In this document: piece after piece, positions 41,158-56,220 of the stretch | Layout: each line of letters begins with the position of its first letter | Position numbering within the stretch: position 1 is the first letter of the stretch | From: Lepturacanthus savala | Lineage: Eukaryota; Chordata; Actinopteri; Scombriformes; Trichiuridae | Length of the DNA stretch: 64,000 nucleotides | Reading direction: 5' to 3' | Assembly: GCA_030544235.1 (NCBI GenBank) | Contig: CM060462.1 | Location: 6,190,001 to 6,254,000 of the forward strand | Position numbers and translations under genes: made by a program | Notes under the pieces: model-generated | Told to the model about the DNA's origin: nothing | What the model saw: the letters and a program-made list of their open reading frames with translations, nothing else | The model's database searches: none

Positions 41158-41539
41158 AGCCTAAATTGTCTGTGCCTTAATACCAAGAAGCTGTAAGTGT
41201 GAGTGTACTGACTATAGGCCTCTATGTTGCGGTGACTCTGTATAAATGCTGTGGTTGCTCTGTTTTCTTACTTTGGTTTCAGAGCGAAACTCTGAAAAGT
41301 TCATATTTTTAATGGCAACGCTGAAGGAACCATAAATTCACAGGGTGCTGTATTTTTATCCTCTTCACATAATGAAAGTTCCAGAGGACAAAACAGTCCC
41401 AGCGAGGGTGGGGTGGGTAGTGAGAAACCGGTGTGGGGGTTGTGAGGGCGGGGGTTGATTGTGGTTTTGGGGACATAAGAGAAGGGTGCAACTCTGTGCT
41501 GGACATGTAGCCATTTGGGAAAAGAGACTCCCCAGTCTG

Positions 41540-41780
41540 TGCTCCCTGCTCAAAAAATGAGCCTTTGAGCAAACAGTGTGCGGGATGTCTGTCGGCTTTT
41601 GCAAGTGAAATCCAATCGAGCTGGGTCTGAATATTCTCAAGCAAAATGGCTCCAAGTTCAATTACACATTACAAGCCGCATGACAGTTTCCATTGTGCAA
41701 TACTCAATCTAACAAGACTGCGCTAAATCGGCTAGGCACCCCTGTTCACACTGGAGTCAGTGTGCCGAGACAGGAGGGAA
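41540..41780. promoter_or_regulatory. candidate regulatory block
   Basis: Complex, CpG-containing sequence without repeats (for example around CCAATCGAGC and CTAAATCGGC). Weak call by composition and locus. Confidence 0.27.
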
Positions 41781-42319
41781 GGGCCCTCGACAAGAGGCCC
41801 TCTTAACTACTCTATTATGGTAACACATACCTGTAGAGAAGCAGACACCTGAGACTCAGAGCCAAGCAGCTAGAGGCAACAAGCTAACACAGCTTCCCTC
41901 TGGTTGCACCCTCTTGTACTTGACTGTTGTCAAACTGTTATGGTTCTAATGCTTTTGTGTTGATTGTGGGAGTCTGAGTCATGGGTAGATTATCTTGTGG
42001 CCCTATAGCCTTGGGCTTAGTTCTTGTAATGAATACAAAAAAGCCTTTCCTTTAATCTCTGCTTAGAGGACAAAGTTCACCATACTGTAGGCAGATGATA
42101 CAATGCTCATTTTGATGAATATAATTTAATCATCACTGACACTTCACAGGTCCTCGACATTGAAGCTGGTTTGCTTAGGCTGTTCCAGGGTGTAATTCAC
42201 AGCTCATCCATGTAACCTCTTTTCCCTTCGGTGGTGGGGAGAGGAAAAAAAAGAAGCCCCTCTTCGTAGTTAGATCACTGTGGTGGTGGGAATGCTGGAA
42301 CCAACCCTGTTAAAACTTG

Positions 42320-42510
42320 AAAACATTCCCTCTTCAAACCACCATGACTGAGTAGATTATGCCCCCATCCGCTGGAAAACAATCTTATTTCCTGAAGATA
42401 TTTGGGGCGTTTAATTCAGAAACAATGCTGGCTGGCGCACTGAGCCCCTTTTATTGCATGCTTTTTTATTACCATTCTAGGAGTTATTCAAATAAAGTAA
42501 ATGAGTGGTT
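42320..42510. promoter_or_regulatory. candidate regulatory block
   Basis: Repeat-free block with GGGGCGTTTAATTCAG and TTTTATTGCATGC (Hox/Cdx-like TTTATTG). Weak call by composition and locus. Confidence 0.27.
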
Positions 42511-45500
42511 TAGTGAGACATGTTAAGATGCACACCAAATGCATTGATGTCAGGCTTAATTATTCCCCCTGATGCGTCTTTTCTTGTGTCTACACCCATT
42601 AAAGTCGAGGGAATAGAATCAGAGAAACACACGTTCCTGTGTACGCGGTATAGCCTTTGTAGAAGCCATGTCATTGATGACACACGGCTATATACATATT
42701 TCATTGGGACATGCATATTTTACATTGTAATCCTTGGCACACCACTGCTTTGTTCACAGTATGTAGAGAGGCCTGAAGAGAAGAAGGTTTTCTTTGTGTG
42801 GGTCGTGTTATATCAGTGAGATGAAAATGAGATAAATATAAATGCATTTTGACAATCAGAATCATCTCACTGTTGCTGTGAAGTCTTTAATAATCACATG
42901 AAACTCAGCAGGTAGGAAAAAAAAGATTATATGTACATTTCTACACTGTTGTCTTAGTGGTTTATTTTTCATTTTCTTTCAGATTAAATTATCTTAATAG
43001 ATGCCAACTTTTGTTTATACTAATTGTTAGACAGGGCAGAATGGTTCATCAGTCTACTACTGTAACATAATATGTTTTTATTTCATAGCCGTCTAATTGT
43101 TTGACACTATTGACATCATTGGAAGGAAAATTCTATTCTATAATTCTATAATCTATAATTCAATTTACCATCACTACAATGGAAATGAGAGCTGAAGTGA
43201 AACAGTATCTACAAACAGCACTTACTCAAAACCCAACACAAAGTTAGAGGCTGCGGCAGACTATACAGGAGCCGAACCAAGCCAAATGTGCTTGTGCAGC
43301 AAACATGATTGCATGTGGTGATTTCCTGTGCTCTGTCTGCCTGGCGTTGTGGTTGAAGGAGTGATTATACTGTGCAAGATAAATGCTAATGTATGTGTTC
43401 ACAAGAGACATAACATCCAGACACAATTAAAAGCACAAACAAGTGTCAGCCAGTGTTTGTGTTAATAACCAGGTTCAGTGGAGAGGGAGTGATGGAGTGA
43501 TCACCGAGCGAGAGAAAGAGAGAGTGCGGTTACTGTTGCCTCCGCTCAATGACGGAAAGAATGGCGGCACTTATAAGTGGAATCCAACTGGAAACAAGGA
43601 GGGGAGTTGTATGGCCGCTGGAATAAATATCGGCTGTTAGGCCATATAACCCCTCCCCACCTCCGACTCAAGTGATCTCCCCCCCCAAGAATTCCTCCCC
43701 CCAAACAGTACTAAGTGTCGAGTCACGGCAAAGTTCAACTTCAACCATATCACACACATCTAATAGCCCTGTGTACTCTGGCCACTCATGCTACCAGCAC
43801 TCGATCATTGACTTGTGCTAGGTGCCTCTGGTTCTGCTTCCTTTAGATTCGTCCACCCATACAGATAGAATTCACAAAAACTTTGCTCCAGCCTCTGGTC
43901 AAGAAATGCCTCCAGTCATACAGGAAACATGAGATTCTGGACAAGTTGATACAAGAATAATGTAACGCTGGTGAACATAAACGACTGTCAGGGAGATTAG
44001 AGAGCTCGAAATGATTTTTGTATCTTAATCACCACTTATGAGTAAAGTCTTTGATGCTTACATATCCGCAGCTTGTTTCAAAGTGGTTGTATTAAATTGC
44101 AAGTTGTGTATTGTTGTAAAATACACATGCACTTGTGTATGCAGACATGTGTAGACATGCACACAGGAGATCTGAGTGTAGATCTTCATCAACAACTGAT
44201 TGACCAGTGTCAGGGTTTGCTAATACTAATGAGGCTGGGAGTTCTTCCTCTCTGATGTTTTCTTTATTGATCGCAAGCAAGAACATCTTAATTGGTCTAA
44301 GTCCCTCAGAACCTGAGTCGACTGCATACCTATGCATGCACCAGCCTACATTCACAATTGTAGGTAGCTATTAAGAAATATGATATACAGACCTCAAATA
44401 TGTGCAAGCAAGGCAGCTATTTACCTTTGGGGTTTCTGATTTTCGGATTCACATATTATCTTACAGTGACTTTTTTTTTTTTGTTGGATTTTGGGGGTGA
44501 TCACACCAGATGTTGGTGTCTGATCACCCACAGTAAAAACATGACATAACACGAATCAAAAACAGATCCCTCTCTCTTAAAACACTATTGCTCATTCATT
44601 CACTGGGAGATCGCATGTCGTGTTCGTCTGTTGCCAAAACACAAAGTGTCTCAAACTATTCCAAGATTACAGGCTGAGATAGCTCTGCTTATCCATCTGT
44701 CACCATACAAAGACTTATCTTTTCTTGTTTAAGTCACTCAGGCTCAACGTCTAATCTAAAGCGCGTGTTTGTGTTACTTATATACACGGAGAAGCACTCT
44801 AAACAGCTCTTAGTTTGAGAAAGAATGTATGGGCCGAAAGTCCAGTCGAAGCCTATGTTTCCTGTCCTACATCCCTTCCTCCTGCCTGCCTGCAGATATT
44901 CAACATGATGGCACTGAATTTTAATAATTCCAAAAGCCAGACTTATTAGTCTTTGCAGAATGAAAGAGCTGGTCTTATGAAGCCTTTTTATGTTACCAAA
45001 GCCTTATGTGATCCAGTATTTAATAATGTGAATGTTAAAAGAAAAGGATGGATGTAGTTTGTATAAGTCACATATAAAGATTCTGTTTGTGTCTATAGCT
45101 CATGTGTGTCCTCCAGCACCAATTTGTCCTTTAATATTCTCAAGAACAAGAAGATATCTTTCTCACAAGGTCAAACCCTTAACTGTCACACTATGGTATC
45201 AATGGCTGGTGACTTACAAATCATAAGTATTGATCATGGCAGGGATCATACTCAACGTAGGGCAGACAGTAAAATCATATCCACTTAGGCCTAATAGCCC
45301 ACATTAAAGCAATTATGCACACAAACTGGGACTGTCTAACTGTACGCATATTATGCTGATCCATATATCTTTTTTTTTCTTTTTACATTGCATTTTTATC
45401 CATGCAATTTTGATAATGATTCAAGGTTTTACTTGCTATTGACTGCTTCAGGTGGAACAGTTGTAATTGGTTGGGTGACCCCTAATCAACTTGCTGCCCT

Positions 45501-45972
45501 GTAGCCTTGTAGGATAAAACTAGTCGATGACATAATGTGCGTAAGGTTTTTATATGTGTGTCAATACTCATGTATTTACTAATGACAGTGCGAGCGCCGA
45601 CTGGCGACCTGCTAATGAAGTCGGCACATTTGTGAGTCAGTCAACAGGTCAAGGACTGGAGGGGATGTCGCAATCGTCCTCTGCTAGCGTGCCAGCACAT
45701 AAGAAGACAGTTAAGCCTTTTTTTTTCTTAACCATATTTCAGGTAAACACTACCAAATTACAGTTTTCAGTGTTTGTTTTGAAAGTGTGTTTATTCAAAA
45801 ATGCTGGTTAAGTTGAGTGCAGTGGGAGGTTTAATCTCTTGCTCATAGGCCTAGTGATAGTGCTTAATGAGTGGAGCATTTATTCATTTTGGCCTTGTGT
45901 TATTAGCCATTGTGGGGATTAGGAGTGACTACCTTCTGTTCATAAGTCCATCTTCAACAAATTTAATTTGTA

Positions 45973-46138
<166 letters not shown>

Positions 46139-47852
46139 GAATACACCGTTGTGGAGGATAGCCTCTTACCAAAACACATGGCGAGAAGGATAAATCGTGG
46201 TGTAGATGCTTCCTCTTCTTCTCTGCCATGCTGTTCAATGGCAACAGGAGACTAGTTAATATAAAATGAGATCCAACCAGATATTTTGCTTGTGCTAGGG
46301 CCCCATTATATATTTCTACAAAAACCTTAAGATATTTTACTAATTTATCCTTGCTTTCTTCTAAACATTCATGTGTAAAACACATCTAGCACCTGTTAGA
46401 TTAAAATAAACCATGAAATGTAGGTCTGCTCTACACATATTCTCTTCTTTCAGACAGACTAAAGCGCAATTATGGAAGCTGAAGTGTCATTCATTAAAAT
46501 TCCGGGATTCTCACGTGACACAGTGTGATTATAACTTATTGGTGATATACTACACACATTAACCTCCTGACTGTTGGTTCAATGTCTTTTTCACTCTGTT
46601 AAAATGGTTAAGATGACATCCCAGAATTGCTACTAAACTGCATAGAAAGAAGTATGCAATAGGCTGTACCATTTACATACTTGTCAGAGAATTGAAACTG
46701 CTTGTGAAGCTAAACACCCACTTAGAAACTTCATTTTCAACACCATTTTTCACTCTGTTGATTTTGTTTAATAACCACTTTCCACCCTTCTTCAGTTTTA
46801 TCTGCTTTAGAATGAAACATGCTCATGAAACATTTATCGGCTTGATCTGCATACGCCGATTCCACTGATTGGGTTGTCGTCTCTTGTTTTGAGGAAAAGG
46901 AATGAAAGCAATATTGGGCAGCACTGAGTGAATCTCAATTTCTCCTTTTGACAAATGCATTTCGTCTCCACCATGTGAGCGCAAGAGGTTATCAGAGCCA
47001 GAATGGCCCATACCGAAACCCTTCATCCACTCCATCATACAGGAGGAGGAAGAGAGCAGGGGAGGGCAATGAATATTTAAAGAACTTTAATGGGTAACAT
47101 TTAACGTTAAACACATGAGAACCAAAGTACCACTATATTTGCACAGGATTCTCACTATATTTGCAGCAACTTTATATGGCTTCTAATTTTGACTACAAAA
47201 TTCAGGGGTTATGATATATGGGCAAATTGCATGCATGTTATTTGAGGGGGCAATTGTGGTATGTGCTATTTTGCACAGCACAGTTGGAGCAGACATCAGT
47301 GAGAGAATATGCACACTAGAAAGAAACAGAAAGTAAGCTTTCTCAGAAAACTTATGTCATCAAACTCTTTCATTATCTAAAGTTAACACCCAGGAGATCA
47401 GCATTGCCTAGAAGATATGGGGTTATAATTGCTTTTATTGGTTTATTGTGTGAGCGAAGGAGCTCTTTGATGTATTTAAGGGACCAACCTAATGAATCAG
47501 TGAATGCAGAAACAGCCTATCCAGGGAGCTGATCTCAGAGGGGGTGGGGGTGGGGATGTGTGTGTGTGTGTGTGGTGGTGGTGTTGGGGGGGGTTGCAAC
47601 AATGCGTTCTTTAGTTGCCAACGATGGTGAACAAGCAAGGACTTAATCAACCACATTTGGCCAAAGGGCAGGGGATAGCAAGGCATGGGGTGTAATCAAG
47701 TGTAAACATCCTATACAATGTCGAACGGAGAGCTGCGTGACCCAGGAGTTATGGGAGCAGGCTGGATGGAGGGGGTGGGCTTATTTAGCAAATATGCAGA
47801 AGTGCTTTTGACCCCATGGTGACTGCTCCACAAACACACTACCACCAATAGA

Positions 47853-47867
47853 CACTCTCTCTCTCTC

Positions 47868-47920
<53 letters not shown>

Positions 47921-47921
47921 T
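47853..47921. repeat. (CT)n(CA)n compound microsatellite
   Basis: CT tract with a CCC interruption, switching to CA at about 47899. Confidence 0.9.
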
Positions 47922-50161
47922 ACACTCCCTACCCTCCCCGTCAGTCATTAATCATCATTTGTGATGAGAGCAGGCCTTGTTTGAACAGAACAGAATAGTA
48001 TATGTGAACACCTCGCTTTCGTCTCACAGCATGGATGGCGGTCGCTTCCGACACAGATTGTTGACTCATTACTAAAAGCGTTGTTGTTGCATTCACGCTT
48101 TTTGTCTTTTTGCTCCATTCGAGGCTGGTGCGCAGTGGGGGCTGTGATCGGTTGCTGTGGTATTGGTGGTGGAGGGCAGAAGAAGCCGTGTGGATCTGGT
48201 TACCCCCAGCTTTTTCCCACAAAAAGTGATCAGAGGCGGAAAGTTGAGAGCATCCGTCCCTTGCAGCAGGTTTTCTCGCATTTCCAGTTTAACCTTTTAT
48301 TAAACTGTCCATTGTGCTCCCACTCTGCCCACGGACCGCCCGCTAGATTCTCATGCCCATCAGGTCATTCAGGTTAACAGCCATAGGGAGGTAGGAGGGA
48401 GGAGGGCAACACTATCTCATCTCTGCCCCTCTGTCTCTTTGGAGCCTGTGCGACACATTGGCAGAAAAGGAGCGAAGTATATACTACAACTGTTTGATGA
48501 GCAGCAGGGCAATAAATTCATTAATCATCATTATATGCCTCATCAAACTCTTTGCCAGCCTCTCCATGGGAGTTACACAAATTAGCCAGTGAAAAAAGCA
48601 GTAATTTTAGAGGAGCTAGGTAAGTGCTTTTTGATTGCTTTCTTGAACAATGCTTCCCCTGACAAGCTAATAAATCAGATCTTTCTATACTTAAAGTGCA
48701 GCTACTGTGAACCCAATCTGAGCTCCCCAAACAAAAAAAGGAGGCTGTGTGGGACAAGGGGTTTTACTACAGCCGAAGCTCTTTCACAGATTTGTTTTGG
48801 ATTCCTCCTCTTTATTCTGCAACAAAGAGGCCCGGGTACAAAGCTTTTGATAACTGAATGAACTGCTGTTAGTCTTCAAATACAACCAGGGATTTTCTCA
48901 TATTGGATCGAAATAAGTTCATGTTTGAATCGATATGAAAAGAAAAAGAAAAAAGCCAATAGTGACCATATGATTCAATTAGTTCTTTCTTTTATAAACT
49001 AGTCTGGTTTAAAACACATTAACTCAAGTAAGATGGCCTAGACCAATGCGTAGCTGAGGCTTGCAAGCTTTAGTCTACACAGAGAATCCGACCTGGCAGG
49101 TGATGCATACCTACTACAGTGATCGTATCCTTCCATCCAGATGGCCATTCCATGCAAGACCAACAAATCATCCATCAGACTGGAAACGGCCTTCCTTTAT
49201 TGAAAATGAGGTCAATAGAAGATTTGAGCCAGGTTTGTGGCTGGCCATGTTAGCTTGCTCCAGGTTTTAGCAGCTCTCAGCTAGTGTGTTAGATGGGAGG
49301 TATCGTGCATGAAGGGATGCAGTTGGAGGGTGAAGGGGGGGTAGTTAGGGGTGGCCTTTATCTGTTTAAAGCCTCTCTCTGATGAGATTACCTATTGGAG
49401 TTGGCTGTAAACCACCCTGTTAATCAGGGTGCAGCAGCCAACACACTCCCACCGGTATGCAGCCACTGCTTGATTAATATATACTTTATTTATTTATTTT
49501 GGATGGATGCCGAAAAATACAAAAAAAGGACAGGCCTAAATCTTTTCATTAATAATAATCCGCTAATGTCTAGAATGCCTCAGGTGTCAAATGTAACATG
49601 AGCAGGCATGGGCACGAACTAAACTCATTTGTTTTCCTTCATGTTTGGATTGGGGCTGCCATCTAATTTGTCTGGTGAATGACAAAACCCAACAGCTACC
49701 TCCATGTACCAAAACCAGGGAAGGCAGTGACATGCTTCTTGATTGGACACTCTGCGCGATGCATCACCAGCAGGCACTTTACTAAATTGGCACTGAGACA
49801 CTGTCACACATGGGTTCCATGTAGCTTCCTTCCCTCATTGTGTGGGAGTGAGTGCCGGTCTGGAGCAGAGAGATTTTTGAATGAGTCCAGTAGCGTTGTT
49901 ACAGTCTACAAATGTCATGTCATGTTTATTGTGACCAAAATAATCATGGTTATAGATACTATTGTGATATTGCTTTTATAACACCACTATCAATACTACT
50001 TACTACTATTACAAGCCAAATTTTCATCCAGACAACTTTATTTGTTATATTAATAAAATAATAAACACATGTATTTATTATTAATAATTAAAATGTTTCT
50101 AAGATTAACTTTACATATGATACATCACAATGATGTTTTATCCAATTTAACCTAATACTCA

Positions 50162-50290
50162 GCAGCACAATGGCTCAGTGGTTAGCACTGCCTCACAGCA
50201 AGTTTGCATGTTCTCCTTGGTTTCATGGATATACCCTGGTTGCTATGGTTTCCTCCTACCTCCTGACATGTACAGTATGTTGGGGTTAAC
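50162..50290 (+). mobile_element. tRNA-derived SINE copy with internal deletion
   Basis: Box A TGGCTCAGTGG lies at 50171-50181, followed by TTAGCACTGCCTCACAGCAAG. The sequence then jumps straight to TTTGCATGTTCTCC, skipping the box-B segment present in the 9241-9306 copy. This is the same family in the opposite orientation. Confidence 0.6.
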
Positions 50291-51179
50291 ACTACTATTA
50301 GTGCTACTGACCATAAACATCAATAATGAATAAATGAGATTAATTTTACTGACCAGGCCATGAAGGCATCATAATGTAAACTGATAGCAACCTGTTTAAC
50401 TAGTTAACTAGCTCCTCTGATTTCAATATTGGATTACTATTTTTTATCTAATGTGACTAAGAGGTATGGGTGTGCGTTCACCACAGGAAGAAGATGAGTG
50501 TCCCACAGTAGCCAGAGACCTGAACTGAAGATAATGCTACTGCATTTAGGCTGTAACATTAATGTAACTGATACTTTATATGGTTCTTAGAAATGAAAAA
50601 AAAATGGGGGAATCAATTCTTCTTCATTTAGTTTGTTGGCTGGCATTTCCATTTTATTTGACAGTTTTATTTGACCTCTTTAAATAGCAGTAGGGTTAGG
50701 TTTTTAACCTCTTTTTAGGAGGTTAAAAAATAGATTGATGTTTGTGCAACAGTAATTTACTACTAACTTTAGATAAAATGTGACAGGTTAATGGACAAAA
50801 ACACAACATTTTCCCCATTCCGAAATGCTCACATCATGCATTAGGCTTAATTAAGTTAACTTACCTTGCATTCACTATATTGTTGTGGGTGGTGGTCATT
50901 ACTCTCACTCGTGCTGTCTTCCACCATGCTTTTCATTTCATGTTAGGAGGTTTTCAAAGGGGGAGGGGCAGGCTAAAAGAAAACAATCCTCATCAACATC
51001 CGGGCTGTGTCTGTCCGTGGGAGACTTGCTGCCAACTTTAGTCAATGCAGGACAGTCTGACAGTATTTACCACATTTTCAAAGCACGGTAATCACACACA
51101 GTTATCATGATAATTAAAATTTGAACACTATTACTAATGGTCGGGGAATTTTACCACAATTATCATTAAAACCGGTAAC

Positions 51180-51720
51180 CGTTATATCCCTTGAGTCCAG
51201 AAATGGTGGTGTCTCCTCGCCCCTCCTCATTAACGCGCTCTCCACACACCGCTGAACTGAGCAGGGCTCAAAATAACTTGGGATGGGAGGGGGGGAAAAA
51301 GGGCAGTGCCCCGTTTATCTCCATCTTGGGAGCTGATCCAATTAAGTAAGTGCCCATTTGCATCCATCAGACTACACCAAACTGGGAGGAAAAGTGGAAA
51401 GCTCGGAGCAAACAAAAAGGGGGCCGGCGGTGAGAGAAGGTCCATTTGTTGTGCGAGGTGGCTGGGAGAGGGTAAAGTGTCCCAGGTGAACAGCGCATAA
51501 TGGTAATGTTACAGGCTTGTGTGTGCGTGCATGTGGTTATGTTTGAGCAAGCGTGTGTGAGCGCAGGCATTATAGCGGTCATTAGGACAGATATCTGTGT
51601 GGTAATGTGGAGCAGATGTTGAGAAGAAAGGGATCATTTAAAAAGGGCAAATGTAAATAAACAGTCAGCCTGCGAGGTGCCCCTCCTCCCTCCTGGACCC
51701 TCTGAAGTCACTGAAAGAAA
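51180..51720. promoter_or_regulatory. candidate regulatory block with octamer
   Basis: Reverse POU octamer ATTTGCAT at 51356-51363, near CCAATTAAGTAAG (homeodomain-like). The block has locally raised GC and CpG. Confidence 0.25.
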
Positions 51721-52445
51721 ACACTTCATCAATCTTCATCACAACCACAAATATTGTAATATTTGTGTAATGCCTTATCATGCAAAGTCTAATCATATTT
51801 TTTTTTAATGTTTCCTCACTAATCAAATCTATCTCATTGCCATTTAGAAAATCTACAAATCACACACACAGACACTGATGTTGGTGTAAACCAGTGGGAA
51901 GAAATCAATATTACATGGCTTATGTTGCGTTCAATGATGTTATTCCTTTCTTCTTTTTTTTTTTTAACACATTATCTTTACGCGAGACCGAAAACTGCTG
52001 AGAGGAATGCCACGCTGTGTGAGGTAGCAGGGTTTATGTCACAAAACGTCGGCATTAGCCAGTGGCGCGGGAGTGGGTTGTGCTGAACTTTCTCACCTTG
52101 TGACCAGAGCGAGGGAGGAGCCGAGCGAGGACACAGACAGGACCTGTGCAGAGCCACAGGAAGAAGAACCTGTCGGTGTCTCCACCTCCAGACTGGATGC
52201 ACACACTTACTGCTCTGTGGCTGTGCATACCTGAGGGGGTTGGCGTGACGCGGGTGCATGTGTGCGTGTGCGTGTGTGTGTGTGTGTGCCACCTCCTCCA
52301 GGGCAGGGCAGAAACCCCCAGTGTGAGTGCCAGTGAGCCCTTACATGGCCACTGAACACAGACCCTTTGCAGTCACAGGGTCAGAAGCTCACACCACACT
52401 GCTGTCAGAGCAGATTGGTCAATGAGCAGCCCTTTTCAAGGAGTC

Positions 52446-52479
52446 AAGGTGCTTTCAGAGAAAAGGTGCTTTCAGAGAA
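52446..52479. repeat. 17-bp perfect tandem duplication
   Basis: AAGGTGCTTTCAGAGAA occurs twice back to back (52446-52462 and 52463-52479), nine bases before the long GT tract. Confidence 0.95.
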
Positions 52480-52485
52480 GGGCTC

Positions 52486-52618
<133 letters not shown>

Positions 52619-53819
52619 TTCATATTTTAGAATTAGGCAACTTGTTTGTGTCGACAGCAAATCCTTAAAAAGAGATTTTAAATGGTTTATTTAGATCTGT
52701 AAAATCATCCAATCTCAAATAAAAATATATAAAACACCACAAATATATTGTTATATTTTTTAGGATGATGGACACAATTTAATAAGCCACCCATTGCTAA
52801 ATAGAGGCATATTATTTCTTGCCACTGAAACTGACTCCTTCACAGTGTTGGAGTCTGAACCCCTGGCCTCCTAGGACTTCATAGTTCATCACTCTTCGTT
52901 AATGTTTTTTTTTTTCTTCCTCCCCAGCCCTGTTTCTCTCTACTTCATAGAAATGTTTTATTTATGTTGGGGGGAGGTCACTTAAAACATCTCACAGCTG
53001 AAAATTACACGTGTAATCTCTCCCCGAGGACCTCAATGGAGAAATAGAAAAACAGTCGGCGAAGTGCAAAAAAATAGTGGTAAATCACTCTCTGCCACCT
53101 TATCTGGGTGCTTTACAGTGTGTTCAAGACCGTTTTATAACTCCACTTAACATGTACGTTAGAGGTGCCAAAGGCTTGAGGTTCACATTACCTTGACATG
53201 TTTTTTTTCCCCTTTTTCTTTTTTTGGGAGGATAAAGGGGGGGGGGGTCTAAAAGTGGGTGCGTTCAGACAATTTCGGGAGTCAAAATTGTTTGATTTAA
53301 ATTGGGTTAAAATTGAATTCGTTTTACAAGTTGTTTTACCTCCCAAAACACGACGCGTATCGACACCGGTCTCATGTCTCGCCAGAAGACCAAAGCAGGA
53401 ATTCCGTGTCCTTAATTAGCCTCCTCGTTTAGGGAATGATGATGATTAAATAGCCCTGAGCGGTCGCTGAAAGTCCTGACTGAACGCCGCCGAACGGAGC
53501 AGCGGCTCACTCCGTTCACGTTTGAAAACACACACGCACGCACACACACACACACACAATCGCAAATATTAAAAAACAAAGCAAACAATTTCTTATAAGG
53601 GTAAGGAAGGTGCTCCGAGAAAAGACGCGCGCGCTGTTGTGGCCCCTGTAAAACATTAAAAGTGTTTGCCTTTGGTTTTGAAGTTGGAGGCATTTTTTTA
53701 AAGGGTGTTAGAAAAAAAAGAAAAATTCAGAAGAAACAAATATCACAACAGCCGACTGCTTTTCAGTCAAAGATATGAATGACCTTCTTCATATCAAAAA
53801 AGCCGCCCCTTTTATTTCA

Positions 53820-54330
53820 ACCCTCTTTTATACCGCATTTGGCAGCACTTGCGTTGCCGATCACCCCCTCCCTCCACCCCCTCTCTGCGAATAATCTCTG
53901 CAGGTCAAGTACAGCGGGTGTCTAATGACACATTTGAGCTGAATTTGACCCCGGCTCGCAGGCTGCTGCGTTGTACGCCGTGTTATCAGTACGCTGTTTA
54001 TACGCAGCACAGTTAAAGCCCGCGGAGTAAAATCCGCTCAGTTGATATTCGGGGAATGTGCGTATCAACAGGTTTTGGGTTTCACCCCGCGGCCTTTGAC
54101 GTATCCCAACAGTAGTGTATAGGAGGGCGATCGGTGCAGTCCCGGTCTCCGGAGGGAAGAAACGTTGACAGTCTACGTTTCACAGAGCGGGGTCCGGTGG
54201 CAGGTGTCTAATCGGGTCCCCGTCTCCAAGTTTTCTGCACGAAATCTGCTCACACAGCAAATCTCCTGTCTGCCTGCATGCAGGCTTGTAATCTGCACGT
54301 CCCGTTAGTGACAAATCAAAGATATCTGTG
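53820..54330. promoter_or_regulatory. candidate CpG-rich regulatory block 3' of irx5
   Basis: This stretch has a higher CpG density than its neighbours (CGCGG, CCGCGG and similar words) with no sustained reading frame. It includes the 14-bp palindrome GCCTGCATGCAGGC near 54273-54286. It may be an orphan CpG island or enhancer. Confidence 0.25.
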
Positions 54331-54932
54331 TGGTTTAAACCGTGATCGCACGAAGTTCTACCATTTGAAATATATTCGATTTAATTTCACTTCACATCTT
54401 ATTGTATTGTGTGGGTTGCAGATCGTGCTTTGAATATTGTGGCGTGGAACGTGAACTCCTGTCAGAAAAAGAAAAAAAAATCATGCACATGATTTTTTTT
54501 TTCAGGGGCTTCATATTATATCTTTGGATATTTAATGCTGGGCAAAGTCTTAATTCCGATTATCTGAACCTGTTGCGCACTAAGCGCGCTGATAATTACA
54601 CTAATAAAAAACGTAAGAGGTTATGCGGGGCCACATGCCTGACTTTTAACTTTCACGTCATTAGATCCTGACGTTCCCAAAAGTGTGGGAAACAAACAGG
54701 AAAACCACGGTTTACACCTGTTCTTCATTAGTCTTATATTAGCACTATTTTCAGTCACCACTGATCGCCTCCCTCGTGAAATCATGAAGTAAACAGACGC
54801 ATCTGCTTTAAGCGTAAATGCCCGTAAAGGCCTACATAAAGCAGCCACAGAGCTGCTTTTTCCCTTATGTCTTCATCAGTGGAGACATTTTAATTATACA
54901 TTCATTTAATATTAGAAGGTTGGATTAAACAA

Positions 54933-54969
<37 letters not shown>
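54933..54969. repeat. (TAA)n microsatellite
   Basis: About 12 TAA units. Similar shorter TAA arrays lie at about 55705-55734 and 56675-56720. Confidence 0.9.
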
Positions 54970-54970
<1 letters not shown>

Positions 54971-56061
54971 TTAACGGACCTAATTTAATAACTTTTAATC
55001 AACCGTGAATTGCGGCCCTCAGACTGCATGTGAAGCCTGTGACCTGTATTTCCTTAATTTATTTATTTTGTTGTTGTTTTTGTTTGAGGGGAAGTCATTT
55101 AATTATATTATGACAGTAAAAAAATAAGCAACCCCCCCTCCCCAAAAAAAAGCTTTTGAAAGCTCCACAGTAACAAAGTCGGAGTGAAGGGTACCGACCT
55201 TATCCTCCTTTTTTTCCTCCTCTGCTTCTTCTCCTGTCGGATTATTTCCCCGTTTTCACACGTGGGAATGGTTTCACCCCTACTTAGTATTCTCACATTG
55301 TAGCAATCCCAACAATGAACCGACACGCCATTCAAAGTGGATGGGAAGCCAGGGACCAAGTTGTGTAAAGTTGCAGAGAGAGGATCTCCCCTGTAGGCAG
55401 TGATGAAGGGTTGCAAATTATCTCGCTTCGCTTCCTCGAGCAACCTGAGGTTAATTGACTGACGTTTATCACGCACAGAAATAGAACAAGTAGAATCAAC
55501 AATCGAATATATCTTTTTTTAATTGGTAAGTTTTCTTTTTTTTTTCTATCCCCCCAGAGGCAGCTTTATAGTGAACATGGTGAGCAGGAACACAGTGACA
55601 TCACAACTGTTTGCTTCCCGTTATACTATAAAAATATAATATATGATTTAAATAGACTTAGATCCCCTTTTTATCAAGTCACTTCACCCTCTAAGTAGCC
55701 TACATAATAATAATTATAGTAATAATAATAATAATCACTCTATAGCTAGGCTATATTATTACAATGCACATGATTACTGAAGACTTTACAGGAACATCAA
55801 AGTCCTTTTATGCTTTGGGTGTGATTTTAAACACAACTGCTGGGGGAGACAAAGCCAATGGTAAAAAATTACAGGATGTAAAAATCAAAATAAGAACATA
55901 AAAATCCTATGTCCCGCACAACAACACTGAATAAAAAGTGGTCAGATATTTTAGACTATTTGAGATTAAATAAAAGTTATTTTGTCTGTTTGAAGTATGA
56001 TAATTCCCCAAATATTGCACTTGTTTATTTATTTATTTTTTCTATCAAAAAAGTTAATTGG

Positions 56062-56220
<159 letters not shown>

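Larger units (their letters stand above)
46139..52445. other. intergenic desert
   Basis: No gene. Contains a G-rich run (47537-47595), the CT/CA compound repeat, a SINE copy and an octamer-bearing block. Open frames are short and unrecognisable. Confidence 0.5.
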
